NCBI RefSeq assembly: GCF_014836415.1
Contig: NZ_JACSQY010000004.1
Span: forward strand, 110,294-174,293
From: Sporosarcina gallistercoris
Lineage (GTDB): Bacteria > Bacillota > Bacilli > Bacillales_A > Planococcaceae
Length of the DNA stretch: 64,000 bases
Direction: 5' to 3'
The translations under genes and the position numbers were made by a program. The number at the start of each line of letters is the position of its first letter. The stretch's first letter is position 1. The notes below the pieces were generated by a model. That model was not told the origin of the DNA, made no database searches, and saw only the letters and a program-made list of their open reading frames with translations. Shown piece by piece: positions 36,138 to 44,989 of this stretch.

Positions 36138-36533
36138 TTAATCTTCTGTCGGTGCATAATCTTGGTTGAACCAAAGTTGCTCCTGATCGTCCACTTCACC
36201 ATTGTAGTTGATGAAGATTTCTTCGCCGGCTTTAATCGCTTTATGGGCAAAGAAGTCGAATGTCTGGTTATCGAAATTGATGTCATACCAGGCATTCGGT
36301 TCGTAGGAATGATTGAACAGCATGCCATATCCTAACAAAATTGCGGAGTGATTCACTCCATACTCAAAAGCATAATCTCCAAGGATTGTTTTCTCAATAT
36401 GAGCATGCTGCTCGTTTGGATAAGAAATGATCGGAGCTGCATGCAGCATCTGACCTTTTTCGATATCACATGTAGCAAATACACCTCTATTGAACTCGCC
36501 ATCACTTATTTTGGAAGTTTTCACTTCAATCAT
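36138..36533 (-). CDS. SET-domain protein (putative lysine methyltransferase)
   Basis: The 131-residue protein is a minimal SET domain. GVFATCDIEKGQ resembles the opening G-x-G block, NHSYEPN (74-80) is the signature S-adenosylmethionine and active-site motif, and INYNG (108-112) carries the catalytic tyrosine. SET proteins methylate lysines; bacterial ones are less common and their substrates are mostly unknown. There is no pre-SET or post-SET zinc region. It stands alone with its own terminator. Confidence 0.85.
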   Translation of the reverse strand: MIEVKTSKISDGEFNRGVFATCDIEKGQMLHAAPIISYPNEQHAHIEKTILGDYAFEYGVNHSAILLGYGMLFNHSYEPNAWYDINFDNQTFDFFAHKAIKAGEEIFINYNGEVDDQEQLWFNQDYAPTED

Positions 36534-36652
36534 TTATTCGCCTTCTCACTTTTAGAATTTCATGCTCCACTATACCATGGACAGAGGCACTACCGGGCAT
36601 ATCAATGTCATTTCATGTAATCAACCCGAAACGCCGATAGGTAAACGAACTC

Positions 36653-37381
36653 TCAGCTCTTATCGGTTGGTACCGCACAGCTGTCATCCGTACATGTAGC
36701 ATCTGCTCCATTATCCGGTGACAGGTTTTCAAAAGCGGATACAGACTGTTCTTCTTCCAAGACTTTTTCGAGCGCTTGTAAAAATGCTTCTGGTGGCTGT
36801 GCACCTGAAATCGCATACTTTCTATTGAATACAAAGAATGGTACGCCTGTTACCCCTAACAGTTTTGCTTCTTCGATGTCTGCTCGTACTTCATCGGCAT
36901 ACGCTTCCGGGTTACTCGCAACAGCAAGCGCTTCTTCTTTGGATAAACCAGCTTCAACCGCAAGTTCAACTAGTACCACTTCGTTGCCCACGTCTTTCGA
37001 TTCTGTGAAGTTTGCATACAACAGCTTCTCTGCCAGTACAGCATCTTTGCCGTGAACTTTTGCAAACTTCGTCATCCGGTGGGCGTCAAACGTATTCGTC
37101 GGTTTCATCGTATCGAAATTGAACTCCAGCCCCACTTCTTTCGCTTGTTGCGCGATAGACGCCGTCATTTGTTTCGCTTTTTCAGCACCGCCAAACTTGG
37201 CTCCCATACTCTCATAGAAGTTCTGTCCGCTATACTTCGCAGAATCCGGATCTAATTGGAAACTTTTGAACTCGATTTCTATGCGGTCTTTCCCTCTGAT
37301 TTCATCCAACGCGACTTCCAACTTACGCTTTCCGATGTAACAGAACGGGCATACGAAATCCGACCAAATTTCAATTTTCAT
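36653..37381 (-). CDS. DsbA-family oxidoreductase, FrnE-like
   Basis: The 242-residue protein has a thioredoxin fold with an inserted helical domain. C11-PF-C14 is the active site and TGVPFF holds the cis-proline. A second pair C230-TDDS-C235 near the C-terminus recalls the extra cysteine motif of Deinococcus FrnE. No signal peptide is present, so it acts in the cytoplasm, likely as a disulfide isomerase or reductase under oxidative stress. A 14-bp dyad upstream may control it and the divergent SDR gene. Confidence 0.9.
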   Translation of the reverse strand: MKIEIWSDFVCPFCYIGKRKLEVALDEIRGKDRIEIEFKSFQLDPDSAKYSGQNFYESMGAKFGGAEKAKQMTASIAQQAKEVGLEFNFDTMKPTNTFDAHRMTKFAKVHGKDAVLAEKLLYANFTESKDVGNEVVLVELAVEAGLSKEEALAVASNPEAYADEVRADIEEAKLLGVTGVPFFVFNRKYAISGAQPPEAFLQALEKVLEEEQSVSAFENLSPDNGADATCTDDSCAVPTDKS

Positions 37382-37455
37382 GTGTGTTCTCCCCTTTTCG
37401 TTAATAGACCTTTAATGAGACCACTATACCATTCGATATTCTGGAAACGAATTAG

Positions 37456-37469
37456 TTAGCTTGAGCTAA
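37456..37469. promoter_or_regulatory. candidate operator between frnE-like and SDR genes
   Basis: TTAGCT-TG-AGCTAA is an inverted repeat with 6-bp arms in the divergent intergenic region. Its form suits a MarR-type regulator, none of which is adjacent. Confidence 0.4.
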
Positions 37470-37592
37470 TGTTTTCGGGCCCATGTTACCTTTCAGATAA
37501 ACCGGGTATTCATATGATTAGATAACACTTTTCTCGCAGTTCCAGTGGGGCACGGGAAATTTTAATAATGAAACTAAGAAAGGTTGGATATT

Positions 37593-38246
37593 GTGAAAGT
37601 ACTAGTTATTGGAGCAAATGGACAAATCGGTAAGCAGCTTGTTTCATTGATTCAAGAGAGTGATTCGTTGAAAGCCAAAGCGATGATACGGAAACAAGAA
37701 CAGGCCTCTTATTTCGAAGAACTCGGAGCTGAGACAGTTTTAGTGGATTTGGAAGATGACACGAAAAAAATTGCAGAAGCGGCTGAAGGTGTAGATGCGA
37801 TTGTGTTCGCAGCTGGATCCGGACCGAAAACAGGTCCCGACAAAACGATGCTGATCGACTTGGATGGCGCAGTGAAGTCAATTGAAGCAGCGAAACAGGC
37901 GAACGTGAAGCGTTTTGTCTTAATCAGCTCTTATGATACGTCGCGTGAAGCGATTCAAGAAGCGGATTCCTCATTCGCCCCTTATGTTGCGGCGAAACAT
38001 TATGCGGATGATTGGCTGCGCAGAACGGATTTAGACTACACGATTGTGCATCCGGGTATGTTAACGAACGACGACGGCACTGGTAAAATCGAAGCGGCAG
38101 AGAAAGTCGAAGCGAACAAAGTACCGCGAGATGACATCGCTCAAGTTCTTCTTGCTTGCTTGGAAGACAAGTCGACAATCGGAAAAGAGTTTCAAGTGAT
38201 TGCAGGCGACACACCGGTGAAAGAAGCAGTTGCTTCATTGAAATAA
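37593..38246 (+). CDS. NAD(P)-binding SDR-like protein, YhfK/YwnB type
   Basis: Started at GTG after AAAGG the protein has 217 residues. VLVIGANGQIGKQL is the atypical SDR nucleotide motif, ISSYDTSR and YVAAKHYADDWLR hold the tyrosine-lysine region, and TIVHPGMLTND follows. It resembles B. subtilis YhfK (214 residues), a putative NAD(P)H-flavin or quinone-type reductase. A TTG nine bases upstream is an alternative start with poorer spacing. A terminator follows. Confidence 0.85.
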   Translation: MKVLVIGANGQIGKQLVSLIQESDSLKAKAMIRKQEQASYFEELGAETVLVDLEDDTKKIAEAAEGVDAIVFAAGSGPKTGPDKTMLIDLDGAVKSIEAAKQANVKRFVLISSYDTSREAIQEADSSFAPYVAAKHYADDWLRRTDLDYTIVHPGMLTNDDGTGKIEAAEKVEANKVPRDDIAQVLLACLEDKSTIGKEFQVIAGDTPVKEAVASLK

Positions 38247-38259
38247 CGACATCGAATAA

Positions 38260-38297
38260 CCGTACTCCGACTTCAACTACGGAGTACGGCTATTTTG
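38260..38297 (+). terminator. terminator after the YhfK-like gene
   Basis: CCGTACTCCG pairs perfectly with CGGAGTACGG around a 10-base loop and is followed by CTATTTTG. Confidence 0.75.
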
Positions 38298-38435
38298 TCT
38301 GTTACAAATAATGAATTCACTCAGTGAACTATAAAGTCCTCGGCAATTATTTTTTATCGCAACCATAGTAGATTGACGCACATCTGTCCTCATAGAGGTA
38401 CGTCACTTCTTTTATTTTCATCCTATCATGGTAAT

Positions 38436-39197
38436 TTACTTTGCAGTTTGACCGCCATCTACTGCTAAATTGACTCCCGTGATATAAGACGATTTGTCTG
38501 AGCAAAGCCATAAAGCTGCTTGCGCTTGTTCTTCAGGCCGTCCCATTCTTCCAAGTGGAATGTCGTTTTCCACATATTTCGCCTGGTCCGGAACTTCTTT
38601 CGCCCATGCTTCCACAGCTGGGGTTAATGTCATACCGGGGCAAATCGAATTCACCCGAATTCCCTTTTTCGCATATTCCAAAGCTACCGATTTCGTCAGT
38701 CCGTTAACTGCCCACTTGGCTGCGCTATAAGTAGCTAGGTTTTCCGATCCGATAAGACCGGAAGTTGAGGCCGTATTGACAATCGCTCCTCCACCTGAAG
38801 CCAACATAGCAGGAATTTGATGTTTCAACGAATAGTACAAGCTCGATTGTGTAATTTGAATACACCGATCCCAGTCAGCCGTTTTCGTTTCTGCTATCGG
38901 CATGGATGGTGCACCAATCCCCGCATTATTATGTGCCCAATCCAGACGGCCATAATGAGCAACTGTCTGCTCCACGAGTTCTTTGACATCTTGTTCTTCG
39001 GCAACGTTACAGCGCAAGAAAATCGCCTCTCCGCCAGCATCTACAATTTGCTGCACCGTTTCGTTACCCGCATCTTCATTAATGTCTGAGACGACCACCT
39101 TTGCTCCTTCTTCCGCAAAAGCGAGCGCGCTAGCTCTTCCTAATCCACTTCCAGCTGCCGTAACAATCCCTACTTTGTCTTTCATTAAATTCCCCAT
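38436..39197 (-). CDS. SDR family oxidoreductase
   Basis: Started at MGNLMKDKVG after GGGGG the protein has 253 residues, standard for a classical short-chain dehydrogenase. TAAGSGLGRA is the cofactor loop, NNAG the stabilising motif, NTASTSG the catalytic serine and YSAAK the catalytic tyrosine-lysine pair. The aspartate in VVSDIN favours NAD over NADP. Substrate is unknown; glucose 1-dehydrogenase-like and 3-oxoacyl reductases look alike. It is monocistronic. Confidence 0.88.
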   Translation of the reverse strand: MGNLMKDKVGIVTAAGSGLGRASALAFAEEGAKVVVSDINEDAGNETVQQIVDAGGEAIFLRCNVAEEQDVKELVEQTVAHYGRLDWAHNNAGIGAPSMPIAETKTADWDRCIQITQSSLYYSLKHQIPAMLASGGGAIVNTASTSGLIGSENLATYSAAKWAVNGLTKSVALEYAKKGIRVNSICPGMTLTPAVEAWAKEVPDQAKYVENDIPLGRMGRPEEQAQAALWLCSDKSSYITGVNLAVDGGQTAK

Positions 39198-39365
39198 ATT
39201 CCATCCCCCTTTATATTCATTCATTCTAAATATTCTATATTTTCAGCAGGAAACCCTTCTTTTAACTTTAAATCATTCCAATATGGATAAAAGATATTAT
39301 CATGTGGCCAATGTAACATCGAACATTTTAAAAGGAACGAGAACATTATGATTTCCCTAATAGAA

Positions 39366-40406
39366 TTAGTTTGATTCTTTCTCTGACGGACCTTTGCTAT
39401 CCAGTTGTCTTTTGTTCTTTGCTACGAGTTTTTCGAAATAGGAAAGCTCTGAAGGATCTTGTGGCTCCTTTGCAGTGTAAGGTAACTGATCTTCTTTTTG
39501 TTCAGGTATAACCATTGGATCCATCTTCTCTTGTTCGTTAGAGTGATAGGATTTTTCCACCTCATTAAGAGCCGTTACTTCATCTTCAAGAATTGTTGGT
39601 CGGCTAGTTGAATCGGGTAATTCAAGATCAAGTGGTGAAGCAGTCTCCTCTTTTTCCGTACTCACAAGATTTTGCCCTTCTTGAAGTATCGGATTATTAA
39701 GTATGTCATTCAATGTAGCGAACCACCATTTCAACTCATTCAAAAGCTTCTCGTATTCAGGACTGTTCGTTCCTAACTCCATGAATTTGTCTTTCACGAA
39801 ATTGACTTGGTAGAAAGGATTGGATTCGTTCCGAATTTGAATGACCAGTGCTAACGTGTGCACTTTATTAGATGTATGATCTTTCGGAATATCGTTAGTA
39901 ATTTTTTCTTGTATATATTCCAACATCGGGATATTTGTGGTCGTGTACGACATATTAAGAACTTCAGAATTCTCCACTATTGAAATGGCTTCCAATTCAA
40001 GGTACCGATAATTGTATTGTGCGTAAGTCATGTTCACTTTTGGCTGATTTGCCGGCATTCCAAGGTCGTCCAATGCGCGCCAACAAAAAATCTGACGTGA
40101 TTCATTATGTAGTGTAATTCTTGTTAACGCATCGCTTGAAACACATGTAATCGTACTTTCCTCATCACCTGTTAATGATTGGATACACCTTAATTTCTCT
40201 CTCTGTTCAGCCAGTCTGCGCTCCTCTAAAGTATTCGCTTTAGCGAAAAACGGAATCGCTAAAACTAGAAGCATACATCCACTTACTCCCCCTATCCATC
40301 CCGCTCCTTTAAATAAGGTAAGAGCTAAGAAGGTAAAACCAACAAGGGGAGTGAGACAACCAAGACAACCTAATAAATTGGATAATTTAGTAGATATAGG
40401 TTCCAT
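39366..40406 (-). CDS. hypothetical membrane protein with long soluble tail
   Basis: The 346 residues start with two hydrophobic segments (LLGCLGCLTPLVGFTFLALT and GVSGCMLLVLAIPFF), then a soluble region of about 290 residues whose last third is low-complexity and rich in glutamate, serine and proline. No enzymatic motif is visible. The start is an ATG after GGAGG. I do not recognise the family. It diverges from another small membrane protein gene. Confidence 0.65.
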   Translation of the reverse strand: MEPISTKLSNLLGCLGCLTPLVGFTFLALTLFKGAGWIGGVSGCMLLVLAIPFFAKANTLEERRLAEQREKLRCIQSLTGDEESTITCVSSDALTRITLHNESRQIFCWRALDDLGMPANQPKVNMTYAQYNYRYLELEAISIVENSEVLNMSYTTTNIPMLEYIQEKITNDIPKDHTSNKVHTLALVIQIRNESNPFYQVNFVKDKFMELGTNSPEYEKLLNELKWWFATLNDILNNPILQEGQNLVSTEKEETASPLDLELPDSTSRPTILEDEVTALNEVEKSYHSNEQEKMDPMVIPEQKEDQLPYTAKEPQDPSELSYFEKLVAKNKRQLDSKGPSEKESN

Positions 40407-40596
40407 CCTCCTTTAATGATTGGTACACTAATTGTAGACGAATAATTCTGATACGTTGCCAGTGATAGTTTAGTTTCATTAGTAGTGGAAACCCGATTGC
40501 TGACTCTAGTTTTCGTAGTGATTTGTTAAAAATCTTTTGATGTTCAAAAAAAGAAAAGCTTCCATCTGTAACAACTGAAAAATAGGAGGAAAAACA

Positions 40597-40899
40597 ATGC
40601 CCATTTTGTTGACGATTGGTGCTTTCATTCTCGTGTTGTTTGGTTTCAATAAGGTCATGGGGTATGGAAGAGGGAATATTACAATGGAATTGGATGGCCG
40701 GTATACGAATCTTACCGAGCAGGCAAATGCTGTAACTGCAGAGCTTAAGAAACAAGGTAAACACGCAGAGTATATAGGAAATGGTCGTTACTTGGTTGAC
40801 GGGCTATCTTATGTTGTCCACAAACGCGCTGTTGCAATGGCAGGAGTCCCTTTGGAGCGGACCATACTGGTACCTGAAAAAAGTGAAAACAGACGCTAG
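40597..40899 (+). CDS. hypothetical small membrane-anchored protein
   Basis: The 100-residue protein opens with one hydrophobic helix (ILLTIGAFILVLFGF) and then a soluble alpha/beta segment (AELKKQGKHAEYIGNGRYLVDG) that resembles a small domain for ligand binding or protein contacts. The start follows TAGGAGG. The family is not recognised. A terminator follows directly. Confidence 0.65.
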   Translation: MPILLTIGAFILVLFGFNKVMGYGRGNITMELDGRYTNLTEQANAVTAELKKQGKHAEYIGNGRYLVDGLSYVVHKRAVAMAGVPLERTILVPEKSENRR

Positions 40900-40901
40900 T
40901 T

Positions 40902-40946
40902 AAAAATGCCAGGTACTCACCGATTTCGTGAATTCCTGGCACTTTT
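40902..40946. terminator. bidirectional terminator
   Basis: TGCCAGG pairs with CCTGGCA around a loop of 21 bases, with A5 on one side and T4 on the other. It separates two convergent genes. Confidence 0.75.
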
Positions 40947-40953
40947 CAAAACC

Positions 40954-41571
40954 TCAGATAAATTTCACTTTCTCCTCAATTGCAATACGAGTTGTTGAAT
41001 ACGATGGCGCATTTTCTTTTCCGATTGTAATAAGAACGATCGGAAAATATCGTTCCTCTAAGTTGAAGCGCTCCATGAACTTCACTTTGTCAAACCCGCC
41101 CATGGGTCCTGTTGCATAGCCTCGCTCTTTCGCAATGAGCATAAATTGCATGGCAGCGAGACCAGAATCGAACGTCGCCATATTGATACGGGACTGTTCC
41201 GATGCATGTGGATACGCTTTGAGCGCATTGCCAACCAGTACTGCTTTGGTTGCGTCATCCACAAAACCCGCATCCGACATACTGTCATAGACTGGATCGA
41301 TGTTTCTGTAAAATTCTTTATCTCCCAGAACGGCAATGACTGCAGACGCAGTTTCGATCTGCTCCTGGTTATACGCAATCTTCCTTAACTCTTTGCGTTC
41401 TTCATCGTCCAGGAAAACTAAGAACTCCCATGGTTGCAGATTACTAGTAGAAGGCGCAAGTGTCGCTTGCTCGAGCATTTCAAGAATCTCTTCTTTTTCA
41501 ATGGTAAAGTCAGGATCGTATTTTCTCACTGAACGGCGTTCTTCAATAATGGCAGAAATCATGTTAGACAA
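40954..41571 (-). CDS. nitroreductase family protein, YodC-like
   Basis: The 205-residue FMN-dependent protein has ERRSVRKYD (FMN phosphate site), APSTSNLQPWEF and GPMGGFDK, typical of the nitroreductase family, and resembles B. subtilis YodC (202 residues). It likely reduces nitroaromatics and quinones with NAD(P)H. The start is TTG, seven bases after AGGAGG; the next ATG is too far from that site. In B. subtilis yodC is repressed by YodB, and a palindrome of that type lies in this promoter. Confidence 0.9.
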   Translation of the reverse strand: MSNMISAIIEERRSVRKYDPDFTIEKEEILEMLEQATLAPSTSNLQPWEFLVFLDDEERKELRKIAYNQEQIETASAVIAVLGDKEFYRNIDPVYDSMSDAGFVDDATKAVLVGNALKAYPHASEQSRINMATFDSGLAAMQFMLIAKERGYATGPMGGFDKVKFMERFNLEERYFPIVLITIGKENAPSYSTTRIAIEEKVKFI

Positions 41572-41629
41572 GTGAACTCCTCCTATTGGTCAAAAAGAAC
41601 TTTTAATTCATACACTAGCAGCATACTTA

Positions 41630-41658
41630 TAGTAAGTTAAATCGTCAAGTGTCTTGAG
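41630..41658 (-). promoter_or_regulatory. nitroreductase promoter with DUF24-type operator
   Basis: TTGACG (41653-41658) is 17 bases from TATGCT (41630-41635) on the minus strand. ACTTA-CTA-TAAGT (41635-41647) is a perfect dyad in the spacer, similar to YodB/CatR sites. The window's own CatR-like regulator is a candidate. Confidence 0.6.
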
Positions 41659-41670
41659 GAGATGAAAGGC

Positions 41671-42042
41671 TCATGACACATCATCGCTTGAAGGAAGGAT
41701 ATGCATACTCTCTAACAGTGCCCTCGCATCCTGATTTAAATAGGTGAGTGTATCTTCTCTGCTCACTAACCCCGCATGTTCTTTCACGATCGACTTAAAA
41801 GACCGGATGTTAAAGTGAACAGCATACTCATTGATGGCATGAATGACCTTAATCTCCACTTGAGTCAATCGCTTTCCATCTGAGTTCAAGACAAATTCAA
41901 ATAGATCTTGTGCATTGCGCTGGAGATGATGTTTGTTTGCTTTCACCACATCAATATTATCCTCCATATACCTTCTAGCAGTTATGAAGTCCAATTCATC
42001 CACGCATTGATTGATCAGTTTAAACAATTCATGAGAATTCAT
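41671..42042 (-). CDS. hypothetical small helical protein
   Basis: The 123-residue protein starts after AGGAG. It is predicted all-helical and soluble, with a repeat-like pattern (ELFKLINQCVDELDFITARRYME) that resembles short tetratricopeptide-type helices. I do not recognise a family. It lies upstream of the nitroreductase gene on the same strand, but that gene has its own promoter. Confidence 0.7.
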   Translation of the reverse strand: MNSHELFKLINQCVDELDFITARRYMEDNIDVVKANKHHLQRNAQDLFEFVLNSDGKRLTQVEIKVIHAINEYAVHFNIRSFKSIVKEHAGLVSREDTLTYLNQDARALLESMHILPSSDDVS

Positions 42043-42225
42043 ACGACCACTCCTTTACTTTACCAACCCTTACCAATATACCACCATATCACTAGGTATA
42101 GGTACTCATTCCAAATTTAAAGAATACCATGGGGATGCGGGGAACTTCAGAATAACTCTCTCCATTTCGGGTATCTCAACGATATACGTATTTATTACGG
42201 TTCGTTATGTGGGAAGGGGTTCCAA

Positions 42226-42894
42226 ATGGATAGAGATCAGCTGCACACGAAACGGATTACAAGTCTTTTAACAATCTGTGCTGCATTTTTAATGGGCTTT
42301 ATCGATGCCTATACATTCATGGAGTTGGACCATGTTTTCGTGAGTGCCCAGACAGGAAACATGGTGACGTTCGGAGTCAAATTATTCACAGGTCATCCTT
42401 ATGATGCCTTGGCGAACATGATCGCTTTCTTCGGTTTCATGTGTGGTGCCTTTTTAGGAGAAGTCCTTTTAGCCCGCTTGAGGCTCCCCGGGTTGCGGAG
42501 ATATCGCCTGTTCCTGTATGTCCAAGCACTCCTTCTTCTAGGGCTGGCACTATTTCAAACCAAACTTGAATTGTCTGTTATGGTCTTTGTATTAGGATTA
42601 CTCTCAGGCTATGCACTGACAACGTTCAGAAAAATCGGATCCACTCCCGTCAATAATGGAATCATGACCGGAAATGCACGTAATATGATGAACAGCTTGT
42701 ACCTGATTCTCTTCGAAAAAGACGCTCAGGCAAAAAAAGATATGATCCATCTTTTCATCGGCATTATCACATTCGTAGCAGGGGTTGGTGCGAGTGCATC
42801 CGTCAGTGTTTGGGACCCCTCGGCTATTCTGTGGATTGCTTTCGGGATTGTCTGTTTTTCAATCGTTGCGCTCTTTTTCTATAAGTGGACGTAA
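42226..42894 (+). CDS. DUF1275 membrane protein, YoaK-like
   Basis: The 222-residue protein has six membrane segments. GFIDAYTFMELDHVFVSAQTG near the N-terminus is the DUF1275 hallmark. B. subtilis YoaK is the closest recalled relative. The family has no established function; a transport role is often supposed. The start follows AAGGGG. The aldolase gene comes 130 bases downstream on the same strand, with no terminator seen between. Confidence 0.85.
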   Translation: MDRDQLHTKRITSLLTICAAFLMGFIDAYTFMELDHVFVSAQTGNMVTFGVKLFTGHPYDALANMIAFFGFMCGAFLGEVLLARLRLPGLRRYRLFLYVQALLLLGLALFQTKLELSVMVFVLGLLSGYALTTFRKIGSTPVNNGIMTGNARNMMNSLYLILFEKDAQAKKDMIHLFIGIITFVAGVGASASVSVWDPSAILWIAFGIVCFSIVALFFYKWT

Positions 42895-43027
42895 ACTGGC
42901 TCTAGTCTGGTTTGATGGCGTGAACGGAGTTACTCATGATAGAGTGATTAGTAATAAGGCTGATTTGGCAGTCCCATCTTTATGATTTTTTCAGGAAGTT
43001 ACACACTATGGATAAGGAGTGAGTGGA

Positions 43028-43912
43028 ATGAATGAAAAACAATTGGATAAGGTGAAAAACGGAAAAGGGTTCATCGCGGCGCTCGACCAAAGTGGCGGAA
43101 GTACCCCTAAAGCACTCGCAGCATACGGCGTGAACGAAGATGCGTATTCAAACGAGGACGAGATGTTTACATTAGTGCATGATATGAGAACGCGGATCAT
43201 TACCTCCCCTGCATTTGACGCACAACACATATTGGGTGCGATTCTGTTTGAACAAACGATGGATCGCGAAATCGACGGAATGTACACGGCTGATTATTTA
43301 GCTGAAAAGAAAGGGATTGCTCCTTTTCTTAAAATTGACAAAGGACTAGCGGAAGAAGCAAACGGAGTCCAACTCATGAAACCGATCACCGATTTGGATG
43401 AAACCTTGAAACGAGCAAACGAACGCCATATTTTCGGGACAAAAATGCGCTCCGTCATTAAAGAGCCAAACGAAGAAGGCATCAAAGCAGTTGTCGATCA
43501 GCAATTCGAGGTAGCCAAACAAATTATCGCTGCTGGACTTGTTCCGATTATCGAACCCGAAGTGGACATTCACAGCGGAAACAAACCCGCTTGTGAACAA
43601 CTATTGAAAGATGAACTCCTGAACCACTTGGATCAGCTGAAGGATGACGAGAATGTCATGTTGAAACTTACGATTCCTACTGAGGCGAACTTGTACAGGG
43701 AACTTATCCAGCACCCTAGAGTGGTACGAGTTGTTGCGCTATCAGGCGGCTACTCGACAACGATTGCAAATGAAAAACTGAAAGAGAATGAAGGGTTGAT
43801 CGCCAGTTTCTCAAGAGCTCTGAGCCAGGACTTGAATGCCAGCCAAACAGATGAAGAGTTCAACAGTGCTCTTGAAAAAGCGGTTCACTCGATTTACGAA
43901 GCCTCCATTTAA
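43028..43912 (+). CDS. fda: class I fructose-bisphosphate aldolase
   Basis: The protein has 294 residues from the ATG eight bases after AAGGAG; an in-frame GTG nine bases earlier overlaps that site. [16 protein letters not shown] at the N-terminus, GVQLMKPI, and [10 protein letters not shown] are typical of the small class I aldolases of Gram-positive bacteria, which use a Schiff-base lysine rather than a metal. It cleaves fructose 1,6-bisphosphate into triose phosphates. In a genome with RuMP genes it could also help supply pentose acceptors, though that link is only inference. Confidence 0.92.
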   Translation: MNEKQLDKVKNGKGFIAALDQSGGSTPKALAAYGVNEDAYSNEDEMFTLVHDMRTRIITSPAFDAQHILGAILFEQTMDREIDGMYTADYLAEKKGIAPFLKIDKGLAEEANGVQLMKPITDLDETLKRANERHIFGTKMRSVIKEPNEEGIKAVVDQQFEVAKQIIAAGLVPIIEPEVDIHSGNKPACEQLLKDELLNHLDQLKDDENVMLKLTIPTEANLYRELIQHPRVVRVVALSGGYSTTIANEKLKENEGLIASFSRALSQDLNASQTDEEFNSALEKAVHSIYEASI

Positions 43913-43915
43913 GTG

Positions 43916-43960
43916 AAAAGCCTGTGCTCGCCCGTTCTTTTGGGTCTGGCACAGGCTTTT
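43916..43960 (+). terminator. terminator of fda
   Basis: AAAAGCCTGTGC pairs with GCACAGGCTTTT across a 21-base loop, directly after the stop; symmetric, so it works in both directions. Confidence 0.9.
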
Positions 43961-44050
43961 GTAATTTTTGCTTTGTGTATTCATACGAAAATGAAAAACA
44001 ATACGAGTTGATTTCTATATGTTTAAATGAAACAAACAAAATCAGGAAAA

Positions 44051-44353
44051 CTATTTACTTAATTTATAAATTCTAAATACAAGTAGGATCATTCCTAATA
44101 CAATTAATATAGAAAACACTCGCGCTGTAACTAACCCTGCCACTCTAATACCTATTGGCAAAATAAGAATAAGTCCCCCACTAACCATAAGAAAAAAACC
44201 TATTGCATTTGCTAACTTATTTTTATCTCCCTTAAATGTGCTCTCATTGAAACCTGCAATGAGTGTGAAGTCTCGTTTTTTCCATATTAGGTAACTAAAA
44301 AGGAAAAGAAGCGTACTAGTAAAAAAACAAGCTATCATTGGACCTATATTCAT
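44051..44353 (-). CDS. small membrane protein, DUF3784-like
   Basis: The 100-residue protein has three hydrophobic helices. The DFTLIAGFNESTFKGDKNKLA loop after the first helix matches the DUF3784 pattern of an AGYN-type motif followed by a charged stretch. Function unknown. The ribosome binding site is poor (AGGTG at a long distance). Base composition is more AT-rich than its neighbours, which may hint at transfer. An unusual 46-bp nested dyad stands about 65 bases upstream. Confidence 0.65.
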   Translation of the reverse strand: MNIGPMIACFFTSTLLFLFSYLIWKKRDFTLIAGFNESTFKGDKNKLANAIGFFLMVSGGLILILPIGIRVAGLVTARVFSILIVLGMILLVFRIYKLSK

Positions 44354-44416
44354 ATTCGGAACACCTGACTCTTCTTCATAATTCGGCTATAGCAGTTGAG
44401 TAACATACAAGAATAT

Positions 44417-44462
44417 ATTGCTATTTATAGCGATTGATAATCAATCTTTATACTATAGCAAT
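44417..44462. repeat. 46-bp nested dyad in an AT-rich intergenic region
   Basis: ATTGCTAT and ATAGCAAT form the outer arms; GATTGAT-A-ATCAATC is centred between them within half a base. The two levels share one centre, so the sequence could fold as a long hairpin or bind a dimer of dimers. Apart from this dyad and one terminator, the 333-base gap from 44354 to 44686 contains nothing I can name. Confidence 0.6.
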
Positions 44463-44490
44463 AATACTCATATAGTTCCTCCCTAACCGT

Positions 44491-44528
44491 AAAAAACCCG
44501 CACCAGCTGAGTTCAGCAATGTGCGGGT
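44491..44528 (-). terminator. likely terminator of the PTS operon
   Basis: ACCCGCAC pairs perfectly with GTGCGGGT around a 17-base loop, with a T-run on both strands. It lies about 160 bases after the EIIB stop, with no gene between. Confidence 0.75.
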
Positions 44529-44686
44529 CGTTTTAACTTGAGGTGAATCGTTTTCCAATTTAAACAAGTATTATATCCATGTCGATTTACTCTATCTATA
44601 GAATTGATGCAGGCCGTGCATGAATTCTCCGTTAAGCTACTCCCAACTATTTGTACTCTCATTTAACTTCTCTTAATTCTATCAAC

Positions 44687-44989
44687 TTATCCTTTTAACG
44701 CGATCGCTTGATCCAATACTTTATCCCCTTGCATCAGTCCATACGCTAGCTGGTTGATAATATCGACTTTGACGCCTAGTGGTTCCAATTGTTGTTTAAT
44801 CTTTTTTTCTAAATATCTTACTTGTGGGCCAATCAAGACAACATCGAGGTTATCCAGGTTATTTTTCAATTGTGATTCAGCGACTGCACTGACTTCCAAG
44901 TCCAGGCTGCGTTCTTCTGCTGCTTTTTTCATTTTGTTTACTAACATGGAGGTAGACATTCCTGCAGAGCACACTAGAATAATTTTCAT
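44687..44989 (-). CDS. PTS lactose/cellobiose-type EIIB
   Basis: The 100-residue domain has LVCSAGMSTSMLV at the N-terminus; cysteine 7 is the residue phosphorylated by EIIA and used to phosphorylate the sugar. It matches the LicB/ChbB type. Its start overlaps the EIIA stop by four bases. It is the last gene of the minus-strand order GH4 glucosidase, EIIC, EIIA, EIIB. Confidence 0.93.
   Translation of the reverse strand: MKIILVCSAGMSTSMLVNKMKKAAEERSLDLEVSAVAESQLKNNLDNLDVVLIGPQVRYLEKKIKQQLEPLGVKVDIINQLAYGLMQGDKVLDQAIALKG

Noticed and set aside
38349-38415. Second terminator after the YhfK-like gene (TGACGCA/TACGTCA)
   Set aside because: The stem is short with a mismatch and a long loop; the perfect hairpin just upstream is enough.
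44431-44449. Fur box in the AT-rich dyad
   Set aside because: GATTGATAATCAATC shares only part of the GATAATGATAATCATTATC consensus and there are no iron genes nearby.
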